DNA of 20,507 bases from Temnopleurus reevesii (GCA_036244855.1 BQKZ01009535.1:2469-22975); one strand, 5' to 3'; shown: positions 1-9,569, counted from the stretch's first letter. Made by a program: numbers and translations. The notes: a model not told the origin generated them from the letters alone.

Positions 1-31
1 ATGTTGTTGTTGTAAGAAGGGATATAAAAGT

Positions 32-195
32 AATATACAATGACTTGATTCTCGGTACTGGCTAAAACTATTCGCACTCATGAGCATCAGATAGTATCAT
101 TCTCCCTCGGGCCGTTGGCCCTCGGGAGTATGGTACTATCCGATGTTCATTCGTGCGAATAGTTTTAACCAGAACCTCGAGAGTCATTGTATATT
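32..195. mobile_element. Palindromic foldback / MITE-like element
   Basis: The two halves of this stretch are imperfect reverse complements: the word AATATACAATGACT at 32-45 returns as its complement at 182-195, and the arms continue inward through an ACTATTCGCAC-type block to a GC-rich tip (CTCCC..GGGCC, loop about 114-116, GGCCC..GGGAG). The arms are near-complementary over about 75 bases each with scattered mismatches and small indels. Such a complete foldback with no coding capacity is typical of a miniature inverted-repeat element. The exact ends and target duplication are unclear because the borders are AT-rich (TATA on both sides). It could also be transcribed as a hairpin RNA, but nothing here shows that. 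Confidence 0.75.
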
Positions 196-241
196 TCTAT
201 ACTATATAATTCATGACTACGTGCCAAATCTCAGAAAATTT

Positions 242-253
242 GATGACGTCATC
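242..253. promoter_or_regulatory. Perfect CRE-type palindrome (TGACGTCA)
   Basis: GATGACGTCATC is a perfect 12-base palindrome containing the full CREB/ATF consensus TGACGTCA at 244-251, and a half-site TGACGT follows at 256-261. The match is exact, but no gene start is visible nearby and the surrounding sequence is repeat-like, so the site may simply belong to a repeat family. Binding activity is inference only. Confidence 0.35.
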
Positions 254-369
254 ATGACGTAATCACCCTAAAACCTCATTTTACAAGGCCTTTCGTAATC
301 TTGGTTAAAATGCCTATCTATGATTTTTATTTATTGAAAGTGGTCTCAAAATGACCGCCTTGAAATTTC

Positions 370-1100
370 CTTTCATGCAATACCAAATAAAGATATATGT
401 TATCATTGAAAATTTTAAGTAAACCGCCATTTTGTGCATGCCTGTATAGACTCGACGTTCATTGTTCGTATGTACATTGCGTGCATTGTCAATGGGGGAA
501 AACGGAAACCCATGTTTGATGTCCTAAATAACCTTCATTTTTCTTAGAATTTGGCAGACATATTGTTTGTGGTCAAATGAAGGGCACCTCGTCGCCGGAT
601 TTTTTAAATCACCCAAGCAAGACATTTTAGACGCAGTTTTGTGTTACACACCTTTCCTTGTTGTTTTCTCTTGATTGGAGTAAAATTGTGTTGCGAAAAT
701 GATATCAGTATATTCCTGGTGAATTCTTCTTTCCAACGATACCAAACACGCCCTATAAGATATATGTTACAATTGAGAATTTAAAGTAAACCGCCACTTC
801 GTGCACACCTGTATGGCCTCTACGTTCATTGTTCCTGTGTGCGTTTGCAGTACTGTCACTGTGGGAAAACGGAAATCCGTGTTTGGTCTCCTAAATAAAC
901 TTCAATTACCTTGAAATTTGGCTGACACATCGTTTGAGGTCAAATGAAGGTCATCTCATGGCTGGATTCATTTTAAATCACACAAGCTTAACATTCTAGA
1001 AGCTATTTTGTTATAAACACCCTATTTCTTTCATTTCTTTCGATTAGAGTAAAACAGAATTACGAGAAGTATATCAATATATTCCTGGTGATTTTTACCT
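370..1100. repeat. Diverged tandem repeat, two units of about 367 bp
   Basis: Two successive units share the same order of landmarks: GATATATGTTA, then GTAAACCGCCA, then TACGTTCATTGTTC or GACGTTCATTGTTC, then GGGAAAACGGAAA, then GTCCTAAATAA or CTCCTAAATAA, then GGTCAAATGAAGG, and finally TATATTCCTGGTGA. The AAACCGCC word is at 421 and again at 788, giving the period. Units are roughly 375-735 and 736-1100 and visibly diverged (substitutions plus short indels), so the duplication is old. No reading frame is conserved between the units. Probably part of an interspersed repeat family. Confidence 0.8.
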
Positions 1101-1232
1101 TGCCATGATTGTGTCCAGTGTTCATCAAATCAATTTCAATCAACCATCGCACACAGTATCATAACATTCCCAATGGAACACATTCGGACGACATTTGTAG
1201 CATTTCGTTTTCAAGTAACGAATGCAGTTCTA

Positions 1233-1428
1233 GTTTCAATTTGGTTTAATTCAATCTGAATGTCTGACCATAAAACAAAACTAAACACACTTGTTTCAAG
1301 CAGAACTCACTATTTATCATTCTCCTGCACATTTGTGTCAAGATTCCAATTTAAAGCCATCACCCATGCCATATCTTATAAACACTATTTCATTCATATC
1401 ATCCAATTATCTGAGTCTCCATTCGTCA
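1233..1428 (+). repeat. Direct repeat, copy A (partner at 1683-1874)
   Basis: This segment recurs 450 bases downstream in the same orientation. Shared landmarks are TTCAATCTGAATGT, ACACACTTGTTTCAAGC, TCCTGCACATTTGTGTC, AGCCATCACCCATGCCATAT and TTATCTGAGTCTCCATT. The copies differ by several substitutions and indels. The open frame crossing this copy (1260-1709) is not conserved in the partner, so it is not treated as coding. Confidence 0.8.
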
Positions 1429-1682
1429 ATTCACTTCAAGAATTAATGTCAGAAAATAAATTCATCTGTTTTTTTGCTATATACACTGTTCGTAAGTGCC
1501 AATTTACATACACTGTAACATCAGAATCTGAATGTTTGGTTCCTAATTCTTACCCAATATTTAATTCATTTCAATTACTTTTCATTATTTGTGTATGTTC
1601 ATTTACTCACAATAATTTATTTATTCTTTTTCACCTTTTGATGAGATTCAATACCAAACTTTCACACCTTTCTGTGTACATG

Positions 1683-1874
1683 ACTTCAATTTTGTTTGAT
1701 TCAATCTGAATGTGTGACCGCATTAAAAAAAACTGAACACACTTGTTTCAAGCAAAGCTCTTCATCATTTTCCTGCACATTTGTGTCAAGATTTCAAATT
1801 ATAGCCATCACCCATGCCATATCTCAACACTATTTTCATTCATTTAATCCAATTATCTGAGTCTCCATTTGTCA
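1683..1874 (+). repeat. Direct repeat, copy B (partner at 1233-1428)
   Basis: Second copy of the repeat at 1233-1428, in the same orientation and with the same block order. The spacer between the copies (1429-1682) is AT-rich and contains no match to the unit. This may be a degraded tandem array or two ends of one repeat family member. Confidence 0.8.
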
Positions 1875-2231
1875 CAGCGTTTCATTGGGGAGTAAAACAA
1901 CTTGACGCTCTCTGAATTATTCAGAAGCAATATTGCATTCGATGCCAGTTACTAGTATTTGGTTTAAAGAGATTGTCACACAGTAAGATTTTGTCATTTA
2001 AAAAATAACTAAACCAAGCTGGTTTATGTTATAACATTCAGATTGATGAACAGACGAAAAAGAAAAAAATAATAATACAAAAGAGAATCAGCTTAATATA
2101 TAGGCACTAACAAGATATCTTGAAAAAAAAACCGAACCAAAAGAAAGAACAGATGCTTTTATCATACTGCACAATGTGCCTACATGTACATGTATAGGTA
2201 ATATTTTTAATTTTACATTTCTTTAAAGCAC

Positions 2232-2370
2232 TAAACGTTGATTTTGAAGCATAATATTTTCACATATTGATTTACATGTACACACAACATCAAATATATA
2301 GGTATTATTTAGGATCTGACAGTCTAGATTTTTTTTAACGAAAACAACGTGATACAATGCCTTTAATGGC
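2232..2370 (+). repeat. Dispersed repeat R1, copy 1
   Basis: Shares blocks with 17821-17950 in the same orientation: AAACGTTGATTTT.AAGC, TATTTTCA, GGATCTG.CAGT, GAAAACAA.GT and CAATGYCTT. Identity is patchy, indicating an old family. No terminal structure or coding potential is visible. Confidence 0.6.
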
Positions 2371-3438
2371 TGTATAGTCACAACCTTCAATTTATACATT
2401 GTACTGGTAACGGGGAAGATTATTTTCTAGTACTCTTGCAATTTTAATGAGTTTGAAGTTTTAATGAATTAGATGGCCTAGAACTTTGGGGGAGCGAGAC
2501 AATTTCTATACTTTACTTCTATTTAGTATCACGTAGTCGTAACCTTCCATTAGTGAGGTGTACGTGAAGAGGTAGGGATGATAAAAAGCATTTCTACTCT
2601 TGAAGTTATTTATAATGAGTTTAGAAGATGTCATGAATTGAATCTTCTGAACTGAGAAAAGGCTAAAATTTTGCATTTTGAATGCAAGTGATAGAGATTT
2701 CATATTTGGTTTGACAGCTCACAATATTTACAAATCTATGTATATTGGGGGGGGGGGGGGGGGGGGGAGGGGGTGTAGGAGAAATGCATTCATAACAAGT
2801 TTTAATTTTCAATGAGTTGCAAGCATGCATAAACTACATGTATTTAAAGCTGTATTAACTTAAAATTTTGCATTTGGATCATGCTAAGACAGACTTGTGC
2901 AAATACATCTGTAGATACCAATTGATTTTTGTTTCAAATTACAGGCTTATGGCTAATTATTTTTTTTCATTTTGACAACATTGTCCTCATGAATTTTATG
3001 CAAGAAATATTATTTGTTCCCCGATTTTCTGTGGAGGCCTATTTCTTTATACACATATTTTGCAATAAATGATAATGAAAAGGAGATTTTAAATGGGCAC
3101 TGTACATTTTCATGAAGGTCTACATGTACCACAAGATGCAGGCATGCATAAAGTACAGACCCTGTACAAGGGCTAACGTATGTCCACCACACTATACAGT
3201 GTAGTTGTACACTATGTACATGTAGATTAGTCGATGCGGCAAGAATTATTTTGAGTGTAAGCTTGTACTTCCACTATTCTGCTGGCTTGCTGGAAATTAA
3301 TTCCGGCAATTCTGTGATTGTTTATTTCAACAACAGAAAGGGCCATTGTGGTGGTATGACTTTTTTCTAGTTAAAAGTTTTGCTTTAGGCCTTTCATTGT
3401 AGCATGAATGATGATGACAAGCAGACCTACAATGTATA
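2371..3438. other. AT-rich spacer without recognisable genes
   Basis: Apart from the G run at 2747-2773, this stretch holds only short open frames (60-65 codons on the minus strand at 2506-2703 and 3010-3192) with no domain, splice context or repeat conservation. TACATGTA-type words occur around 2838, 3121 and 3217. I see no gene here. Confidence 0.7.
2747..2773 (+). repeat. Homopolymer G run (G21, A, G5)
   Basis: Twenty-one consecutive G residues at 2747-2767 are followed by one A and five more G. Long G runs can form intermolecular or slipped G-quadruplexes and are prone to length error in sequencing, so the exact length is unreliable. Confidence 0.95.
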
Positions 3439-3961
3439 AGCCGGTGCTGCACTAACCCGAGTTTCCTTGATCTCCAGATTTTAGCCCGATCAGCCATCTT
3501 TGGAATTTATCTTGAGATTGACACTCTTGGTCTGCACTATAGCGAGTTTTGAATCTCGAGCTTGAAGGACAACAGCCTTTTTCCGCGATTTGGCGCGAGC
3601 GCGAGCTGCATTAGCCCGCTCAAAGCTTGGTCTAGTTCTCGAGCATGCGCAGTCTCGGAACATAAGCACGTGGTTGTTGTGCGAAGAAACTCGTACATAC
3701 GGTAGTGTTCGTAAATGGGCCCGAGAGCGAGCTGCACTGCACCAAACAAGAGCGAGTTAGTGAGCTATTTCCCGAATTAGCTCACTATTTTGGAAACTAG
3801 CCCAAGATATCTTGGGCTTGTTATGCTTGAGATATTTCAGTGAATTAGCTCACTATTTGCGTCTGCACTGCAACTTAGCTCGAGCTAGTTCTGATCGGGC
3901 TATTTACCCGGATCAGAGCTAGCGAGCTAATTCAAAAACTCGCTATAGTGCAAACGCAGCT
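3439..3961 (+). mobile_element. Non-autonomous TIR DNA element, family T1, copy 1
   Basis: This 523-bp block matches 9570-10145 read on the opposite strand over its full length. The left end begins AGCCGGTGCTGCACTA and the right end reads, on the other strand, AGCTGCGTTTGCACTATAG, giving related inverted termini around the core TGCACTA. Internally there are many subterminal copies of CTGCACTATAGCGAG, GAGCTGCAYT and TTAGCTCACT in both orientations, and a palindrome CCCAAGATATCTTGGG. It is GC-richer than its surroundings. Relative to copy 2 it lacks about 53 bases in the middle. The bases flanking both ends contain TA, but the duplication is not decisive. No transposase frame; the 70-codon minus frame at 3537-3749 is not conserved in copy 2. 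Confidence 0.85.
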
Positions 3962-4064
3962 ATAGTAACACATGCACTGTATACCAGTACAGGTGTATTC
4001 AGTTTCTAGACTATAGCAGAGACGCCAACTTTCCAGAATACATACATGTACATGTAGTTTAGAG

Positions 4065-4230
4065 GATAAATTTTTTGCTGGGGTTTATTTTCGCTAATTT
4101 TGCAACCATGAATTTGCTAGAAATGTCCACTCATAATATTACCCATACTTGTGGACAATAATCTTTCAAGCATGAAAATAAACACCTGCTAATACGGAAT
4201 TATGTCTAAAATTCAGTGAATTTGCTCAAG
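4065..4230 (+). repeat. Dispersed repeat R2, copy 1
   Basis: Matches 18085-18260 in the same orientation: TTTATTTTCGCTAATTT, ACCATGAATTT, a middle block with CACTCAT.AT, and ATGTCTAAAATTCAGTGAATT. The copies are diverged. In the downstream copy R2 follows R1 within about 135 bases, whereas here the two are 1.7 kb apart. Confidence 0.65.
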
Positions 4231-5028
4231 ATTATTGTATGCTATTATTGGCTTTTACAGTGCATGAATGGCCCAATGGGTGAAGCTGATGCTTTCTAAC
4301 TACAATGTAGGACATAAGTCATAAATACATTTATGTACTTCTCTCAAGAGAAAATAATTGGATCAGCTGTTTGGTGATTCATGATTTAATTGAACTATCA
4401 TCGTGCATGCAGTGTACATGCATCCAAAATGTTTGATTTACAGTGTATAGTGAAATCTAATTTCATTTATTAATGAGAATATATTGACACTGGAAACTTA
4501 GAACAAAGAGGTTTGAGCCCTAACAGGTTTGTGTTAAATAATCACTAATGAAATTGACCAATGAAGATTTTTATTGCATGCACAATTTGTTCCATAGACT
4601 AATAAAAACCAATCACAATTTATCTTTCTGATTAGTGCAGTCCCTGTAATAATGTACAAGAACTTGTATTCCTGATGAAAATGGTCCCGTTCTTTCTAAT
4701 TCATTGTTTTATTTCAAATTTGTGATTAATTGCTGTAGTCCCTGTATTAAAATGACTTCTATAAAGCTGTAGGCCTATAATATCCCTGAAATCGTTTTCC
4801 CAGATCTTCATGATTTTGTGTTCATTTCTGCGAGAATAAATTATTTTTATGGTTCCAAGGAGCATTCATACATGTATGCAGTTTCCACTGGACTGTACAC
4901 TAAGTATAAGAAAACCCTCCTTTGTATGTATTGAAAAGTGCATCGACACCTGTTTAACAAGAAGACATAAAATAGGAGGGGATTTGGGGGCTTTAGAGAA
5001 AAGGATGACCTAATTCCCCTGGCATGCC
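4231..5028. other. AT-rich spacer without recognisable genes
   Basis: No open frame, repeat or terminal structure that I can support is present. Sparse TACATGTA-like words occur near 4868. I see nothing further in it. Confidence 0.65.
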
Positions 5029-5165
5029 TACATGCAGGTTGGTGTATTGTAGTGAAAGGATAATGGGGTATGGATGAGTGATGGATTGATGGTCATGCAT
5101 GTCTACGCTGACCAGTGAAAGTGCGGGTGCTACTAGGACAGTACATGTACATGTATGTAAATGTA
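5029..5165 (+). repeat. Direct repeat, copy A (partner at 5425-5575)
   Basis: Begins ATGCAGGTTGGTGTATTGTA and continues through GTGAAAGGATAATGGGKTATGGATGAGTGATGG to GACCAGTGAAAGTGCGGGT and ends in TACATGTA words. The partner about 400 bases downstream carries an extra 20-base block (GATCGTGGAAGTCCATGG) in the middle. The two minus-strand open frames at 4993-5175 and 5318-5575 share a similar peptide only because of this repeat. Confidence 0.85.
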
Positions 5166-5424
5166 GGACACACATTTTCTACTGGTCATGCCTTCATATA
5201 CATGTAGATTCTCAAGCGAGTAGCACCCACAGTATACACTATGAGCAGAAGGGACAAAGGCCTGGGACAAAGTAGACAACTTCATTCAAGCATTACATGT
5301 AACTATACAATGTAACTTCATGGTCTCAAATGAAAGTCCCAGGTGCAGCTCTTGTTCAACATTTTTCCACAGAATGAGAGAGATGAAAACTTATTTTGTG
5401 TCCATCTAGTTATTGTCAATGTTT

Positions 5425-5575
5425 GGATGCAGGTTGGTGTATTGTAGTGAAAGGATAATGGGTTATGGATGAGTGATGGGTCGATCGTGGAAGTCCATGG
5501 TTTGATGGTCATGTGTATACTGACCAGTGAAAGTGCGGGTACTTCTACATGTACCAGTACATGTAGGTGTAGCAT
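5425..5575 (+). repeat. Direct repeat, copy B (partner at 5029-5165)
   Basis: Second copy of the repeat at 5029-5165, with high identity in the first 60 bases, a roughly 20-base insertion, then high identity again through GACCAGTGAAAGTGCGGGT. The high similarity implies a fairly recent local duplication. Confidence 0.85.
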
Positions 5576-6049
5576 GGGAATTCTAATAAGAAGGTATGAC
5601 CAAGTGTTGTCTTCCTACATGTGCCTGTAGACTGTACTGGCCTTCATGTACAGTACATTTACCAGAACCTGCATACATACATAAATTTACCTGCTCCTTT
5701 CTTCATAAATATTGTATTCATTGTCATTTTGATACAATTTATGATACATTTTCTTGAATACATATATGCATGAAGTGTACAAGTCAAGGCCCTCATCTAC
5801 ATGTACATCTAAAGTGGAATTGTATTCATTGTCATTTTGATACACTTTATGATAATTTCATGTAGGGGAGACTGGGGTAATTGTGGGCCCCCTTTTTGAC
5901 ATTTTCTATATCTACTCTGCCATGAAATGTCCAATAAGACTGTAATTTTGTAATTATATAGTCCATGTATATAGCTATAATATACTAAAAAATTATAACC
6001 CTGCGACTTCTCATTTGCATATTAATTACCATTATGTTCACGTCTCTGT

Positions 6050-6090
6050 GGGGCCATAATTACCCCATGGGTTGGGGTATTTATGGCCCC
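6050..6090. repeat. 17-bp-arm hairpin inside the TIR transposon
   Basis: GGGGCCATAATTACCCC (6050-6066) and GGGGTATTTATGGCCCC (6074-6090) are reverse complements with one mismatch, separated by seven bases. The same 17-mer occurs at two other positions in the element, so it is probably a subterminal binding site for the transposase rather than an RNA structure. Confidence 0.8.
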
Positions 6091-6259
6091 TCTTTATACG
6101 CTCATATTAATGCAAATGTTTCATTAAGAATGAAGGTTACACATTATGAATTTCTTTTGAGAATGTACACATGTGTAAAAGAAACATTTCCTACTTAGGA
6201 AACACATGTATCTACTATCAATTAATGTACAAAGTCAAGTTCATCCAAATTTTATCAAG

Positions 6260-6541
6260 TCACATCTTCTCCTGACATGCTGGGCAAATGAAGTCAATGG
6301 TAGACACATCTTCTACAGATGATAAGTCTATTCCATATTCCTACAGATTTGCAGAACCAGTTTGGACAATGTCACAACCTATTAATTGGTCTGAATTTGT
6401 GTGGTCATCCACTTTTCCACAAACTTCACACTTTTCTACACTTTGAAGGTCATCCCATGTTTGAATGTCATTCATCTCAACATCGCTTACATCGCTTAGT
6501 GCATCAAACAATTCATCATCGGATTCATGACCAGCATCCAC
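6260..6541 (-). pseudogene. Decayed transposase C-terminal tail, PHD-finger-like
   Basis: Read on the minus strand from 6541, the frame encodes an acidic linker (ESDDELFDALSDVSDVE), then CEVCGKVDD, then LIGCD, a stop at about 6338-6340, and then in the same frame DFICPACQEKM before the final stop at 6260-6262. The spacing Cys-x2-Cys, later IGCD, and finally ICPAC resembles a PHD zinc finger in which the middle Cys/His residues (CD.C..W.H..C) have been lost and a nonsense mutation introduced. An acidic linker followed by a terminal PHD finger is known from some pogo-like transposases. No catalytic core is found upstream within the element. Certainly not functional; the family call is tentative. 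Confidence 0.5.
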
Positions 6542-7302
6542 AGAAACAATAACTTGATTATGTTTCTTTATCTTTGCTCCCTTGTTTTAAGACCTATTTT
6601 TCCTTCTTTTACACCATTAGTTGCATCTATCATATAGTGATGAGAATAAGGAAGAGTCGGTCGTTTGCTGGGGTTCGACTTCGGATTTTGACCTCAATTA
6701 TCAGGATGATTTCAGATGAAAATAATGCAAAAAAAATGCCATGATAATATAGAATACGTATTTTTTTGGTTAAATCTCTGTTATCATCAATCATAATTTG
6801 AAGTTTACACAAAATATGCTATATTTGATACAAATGTGATACACATCCATAGATACTAATCATAGTTTTCTATAGGGGGCCATAATTACCCCGGACCACA
6901 TGTCTAAAACTATTGCCACCTGTTTTAAGAATGAATGAAATATTCTCAAAATTACATCAACATCACTTCAGACAATCACTATAGTTACCAAATATCATTA
7001 TAAGTAGACATTTGAATATCATTTGTAGAAATAACAATCACCTTTCTAAAGTAGACATTGCGCTTTTTCGAAGGTAATTTTGAGATGGTCAGACAAAACA
7101 GGTCCTCCTGGCATTATGCTGAGAGCTAAATCAATGGATTCTGTGGCATACTGGAGGGCAATGATTGACCTTTCACATGCCACATTCATGAGCCACTGCA
7201 ACAGGGGGAAGGTAGATTTATAGCACATTTTCTTCTGAGGGGCCATAATTACCCCGGGCCACAATTACCCCAGTCTCCCCTACATATATACATGAAGTGT
7301 AA

Positions 7303-7421
7303 AATTCAAGGCTCTCATCCAAAGTGAAATTGTATTCATTATTATTTTGATACATTTCATGACCATAATTGTATCAAAATAACAATGAATACAATTTCAC
7401 TTTCGATGAGCACCTTGAATT
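7303..7421. repeat. Long hairpin with 52-bp arms
   Basis: Bases 7303-7354 and 7370-7421 are reverse complements with about four mismatches in 52, separated by a 15-base loop. The arms are two units of the local array (AATTCAAGG..CTCATC..AAAGTG..ATTGTATTCATT..TTTTGATACA) in head-to-head orientation. It arose from an inverted duplication of the tandem unit. No transcript evidence is available from sequence alone. Confidence 0.9.
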
Positions 7422-7796
7422 ATTCAAATGTACCAGTACCTTTTCTTGAATACATGTGTGCATGAAGTGTGCAATTCAAGGCTCTCCTCTAAACTCTATT
7501 ATGGCTGACTGAGTATACACATGCAAATGGATGTTGTCATGGTTTCTCCATGGATCTATAAATTAACTTCTCTCACTATTGTTTACAAATCTGTTTCACC
7601 ATTCACATTTTGCTTCGTACCTTGTGCATATTCGAGAGCGTACATGTAGAGCAACCATGGATTCCTGCGCATTTACAGAGATATGAAAATTAGCAGGCCT
7701 ATGAAGTGTACATCTACATCAGGGGAATGCCCAATGAATTGATTTCACAGTGTAAAAAGAAAATAAAATGTAACTTTTACCTCTGTCATTGTACAC

Positions 7797-8127
7797 CAGG
7801 GTGCTACAAGAATTTTTTTTGCACTATTTACCCTGTCAATTTCTCTTGTCCAAAACTTCAAAGCAAATAAAAACAGCCACACGCATATGTGGGCCTATAA
7901 CATTAAAATTTGGCTTAGCTGTCAGTAAAGTTGGTCAAATGAAATATCTTGTAAAGTTACGGGATTCTCACAAAGAATTCACCGACAGTTAATAATTTAT
8001 ACTCTTGAACTTTAAATCCATTACTTTCCAATTTGGGCAAGTGACAATTTCAGTAATTTTGCCTGATGGCTCAATTTTATTGCCCCGGGCTTTCGGGTAT
8101 TCGGGCAAGTGCGTTTTTAGCGCCCTT
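7797..8127 (+). mobile_element. hAT-like non-autonomous element, copy A
   Basis: Starts CAGGGTGCTACAAGAATT and ends in GTTTTTAGCGCCCTT, an imperfect inverted repeat of the start. The right half contains GGGCAAGTGACAATTTCA, TTGCCCCGGGC and GGGCAAGTG, shared with 8871-9115. CAGGG-type termini are characteristic of hAT elements. The pentamer TACAC flanks both sides (7792-7796, 8128-8132), but hAT duplications are normally 8 bp, so the flank is not decisive. No transposase is present; the 67-codon frame at 7789-7992 crosses the boundary and is not coding. Confidence 0.65.
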
Positions 8128-8273
8128 TACACACGTTGATTATGTTAACTATGTTATGTACTGACAGAGGCAGAAGTACAGTACACTGTACATTTACAAT
8201 ATGTCGGTACCAATGGGTTCCTGTCACATTGATGTACACATATGAACATAGATTTAACCATGGTCCATTATTT

Positions 8274-8383
8274 AACAGACAGACATGCTATTGAGTTCAA
8301 TCTCATTCCCGCTGGCTTATGAACGTTTGAGTCTCAATCATCAGTACAATCATAGCTCTGTGCCATCTCAAATTGACTTCTCA
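8274..8383 (+). repeat. 110-bp direct repeat, copy A (partner 8692-8801)
   Basis: Identical to 8692-8801 except for about five of 110 bases, with no indels, starting AACAGACAGACATGCTATTG and ending GACTTCTCA. The high identity shows a recent duplication with a 418-base period. Upstream blocks (AAGTACAGTAC, GGTACC, CTGTCACAT) also match in diverged form, so the duplicated unit may have been larger. Confidence 0.9.
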
Positions 8384-8691
8384 AAACTTCAAATTTTTAC
8401 AGTTTGCTCATAAGTATTTTCCCCTATTCCACATACAGCACATCAATGTCTGTGTGAGGTTCCTCTTGAGGTATGTTCTTTGGCAAGAAACCTGCTAAAT
8501 TTGAATTTTAGTAAACCGACCCACAGTGCAGATCACGAATCGATTGCGTGAAGTGTCCTTATTAATTTTTTTTAAATGTTGATAGACCTCTTTATCTTTA
8601 TGTACTTTATGTAGGCCTACACCATTAGGCAAAAGTACAGTACATTTTTTGGTACCCAGACCTGTCACATGGATACATGTATTGCACATGT

Positions 8692-8801
8692 AACAGACAG
8701 ACATGCTATTGAGTTCAATCTCATTCCCGCTGGCTTATGAACGTTTGAAGCTCAATCTTCAGTACAATCATAGCTCTGTGCTATCTCAAATGGACTTCTC
8801 A
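8692..8801 (+). repeat. 110-bp direct repeat, copy B (partner 8274-8383)
   Basis: Second copy, followed after 69 bases by the hAT-like element B. The copy A flank differs, so the repeated unit ends at GACTTCTCA. The open frame at 8703-9014 runs from this repeat straight into the transposon and is therefore not a gene. Confidence 0.9.
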
Positions 8802-8870
8802 CATGCCATATTTACACGCAGCTCAAATAGTCTACCAACCAGGCATTTCATATCAATATGGACACCCACA

Positions 8871-9115
8871 CAGGGTCCTACAAGAATTCTTTTCACCAGT
8901 TGCCCGGTCGGGCAACCAAGTTTCATAATCACTTGCCCGAATAAGTGTTTGTCTTGCCCCAAATTGGTGGCCAATGCAAATTTGTATAGAGGAAAACTAG
9001 TATTAAATTGTTAGTTGCCCAATTGGGCAAGTGACAATTTCATTTAGGCCTACATGCCCAACAGCTTAATTTCGTTGCCCCGGGCATGGGGGCAAGTGGG
9101 TTTGTAGCGCCCTGG
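8871..9115 (+). mobile_element. hAT-like non-autonomous element, copy B
   Basis: Begins CAGGGTCCTACAAGAATT and ends GGTTTGTAGCGCCCTG(G), giving inverted termini CAGGGYSCTACAA. Inside are two palindromes, GTTGCCCG-GT-CGGGCAAC (8899-8916) and TTGCCCAATTGGGCAA (9015-9030), plus TTGCCCCGGGC. Shorter than copy A and diverged in the centre. CCACA occurs at 8866-8870 and 9116-9120. No coding capacity. Confidence 0.7.
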
Positions 9116-9569
9116 CCACATGCACATGTATTTGATTCGTCAAATAAAAATAAGTCAGATGTCTCTGGTCCGAAGTTGGAGAAGATGGAAGTTATGGAAA
9201 TAAGATTTAATTTTGTGAAAATCTATGATTTTCAATTTTGTGAATCTCCAATGTTTCAAGATAAGTTGACAAAAAAATCAAGTAAATGGGATAATCAGAT
9301 GGGCACGAAAAACAGTCTTCCTGTAAGTGTTTTTTCGGTCAGTTAGCCAAAACTCGACCCGCGGGAAGCTTCAGCCCATTGGTCCATAAATGCACAAGAG
9401 AAACAGAAAATGATGATCATAGTAAAGAAAATAAATGTTGCTTCTAAAATGTGATAAAGTATCATAAGGACTAAGGTGAAAAAAATGGAACAATATATAA
9501 ATAATATGAACAAGGTGCATCTAATAGTTTATGAAAGATAAAATGATTATTATGCCGAATTTCAATCTC
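9116..9569. other. Spacer without recognisable genes
   Basis: Contains a short plus-strand open frame (9086-9346) that starts inside the hAT-like element and shows no domain. The rest is AT-rich single-copy-looking sequence. I see nothing further in it. Confidence 0.6.

Larger units (their letters stand above)
5865..7280 (-). mobile_element. 1.4-kb TIR DNA transposon with TA target duplication (pogo/Tc1-mariner-like, defective)
   Basis: The first 22 bases (5865-5886, GGGGAGACTGGGGTAATTGT then GG) are repeated perfectly as the reverse complement at 7259-7280. TA dinucleotides flank both ends (5863-5864 and 7281-7282), and the flanks join into an uninterrupted unit of a neighbouring tandem repeat, which supports the ends. 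The motif GGGGCCATAATTACCCC recurs at 6050-6066, 6876-6892 and 7239-7255, plus an inverted version at 6074-6090. The only protein trace is a decayed PHD-finger-like tail on the minus strand. TA duplication is known for Tc1/mariner and pogo elements, and some pogo-type transposases end in a PHD finger; superfamily assignment is inference because no DDE domain is visible. Confidence 0.85.
5690..7490. repeat. Tandem-repeat array of about 125-bp units, split by a transposon
   Basis: Units carry the ordered landmarks ATTGTATTCATTGTCATTTT, GATACA.TTTATGATA, CTTGAATACATATATGCATG, AAGTGTRCAA.TCAAGG and CTCATC..AAAGTG. The first unit is about 5690-5817 and the second starts at about 5818. The second is interrupted after TTTCATG at 5862 by the element 5865-7280 and resumes at 7281 with TACATATATACATGAAGTG. 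A further, partly inverted unit follows to about 7490. The array must therefore predate the transposon insertion. Confidence 0.8.

Noticed and set aside
1260..1709. 149-codon plus-strand open frame
   Set aside because: It spans a direct repeat whose second copy does not keep the frame, the sequence is AT-rich with no domain, and the length is reachable by chance in low-GC DNA.
3537..3749. 70-codon minus-strand frame, and its counterpart 9772-9984
   Set aside because: Both lie inside T1 elements but are not homologous proteins, so the element is non-coding.
7046..7264. 72-codon minus-strand frame as a transposase N-terminus
   Set aside because: It starts in the terminal repeat of the 1.4-kb element and has a faint helix-turn-helix look, but no motif strong enough to claim.
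8703..9014. 103-codon open frame
   Set aside because: It crosses from the 110-bp direct repeat into the hAT-like element; no conserved protein features.
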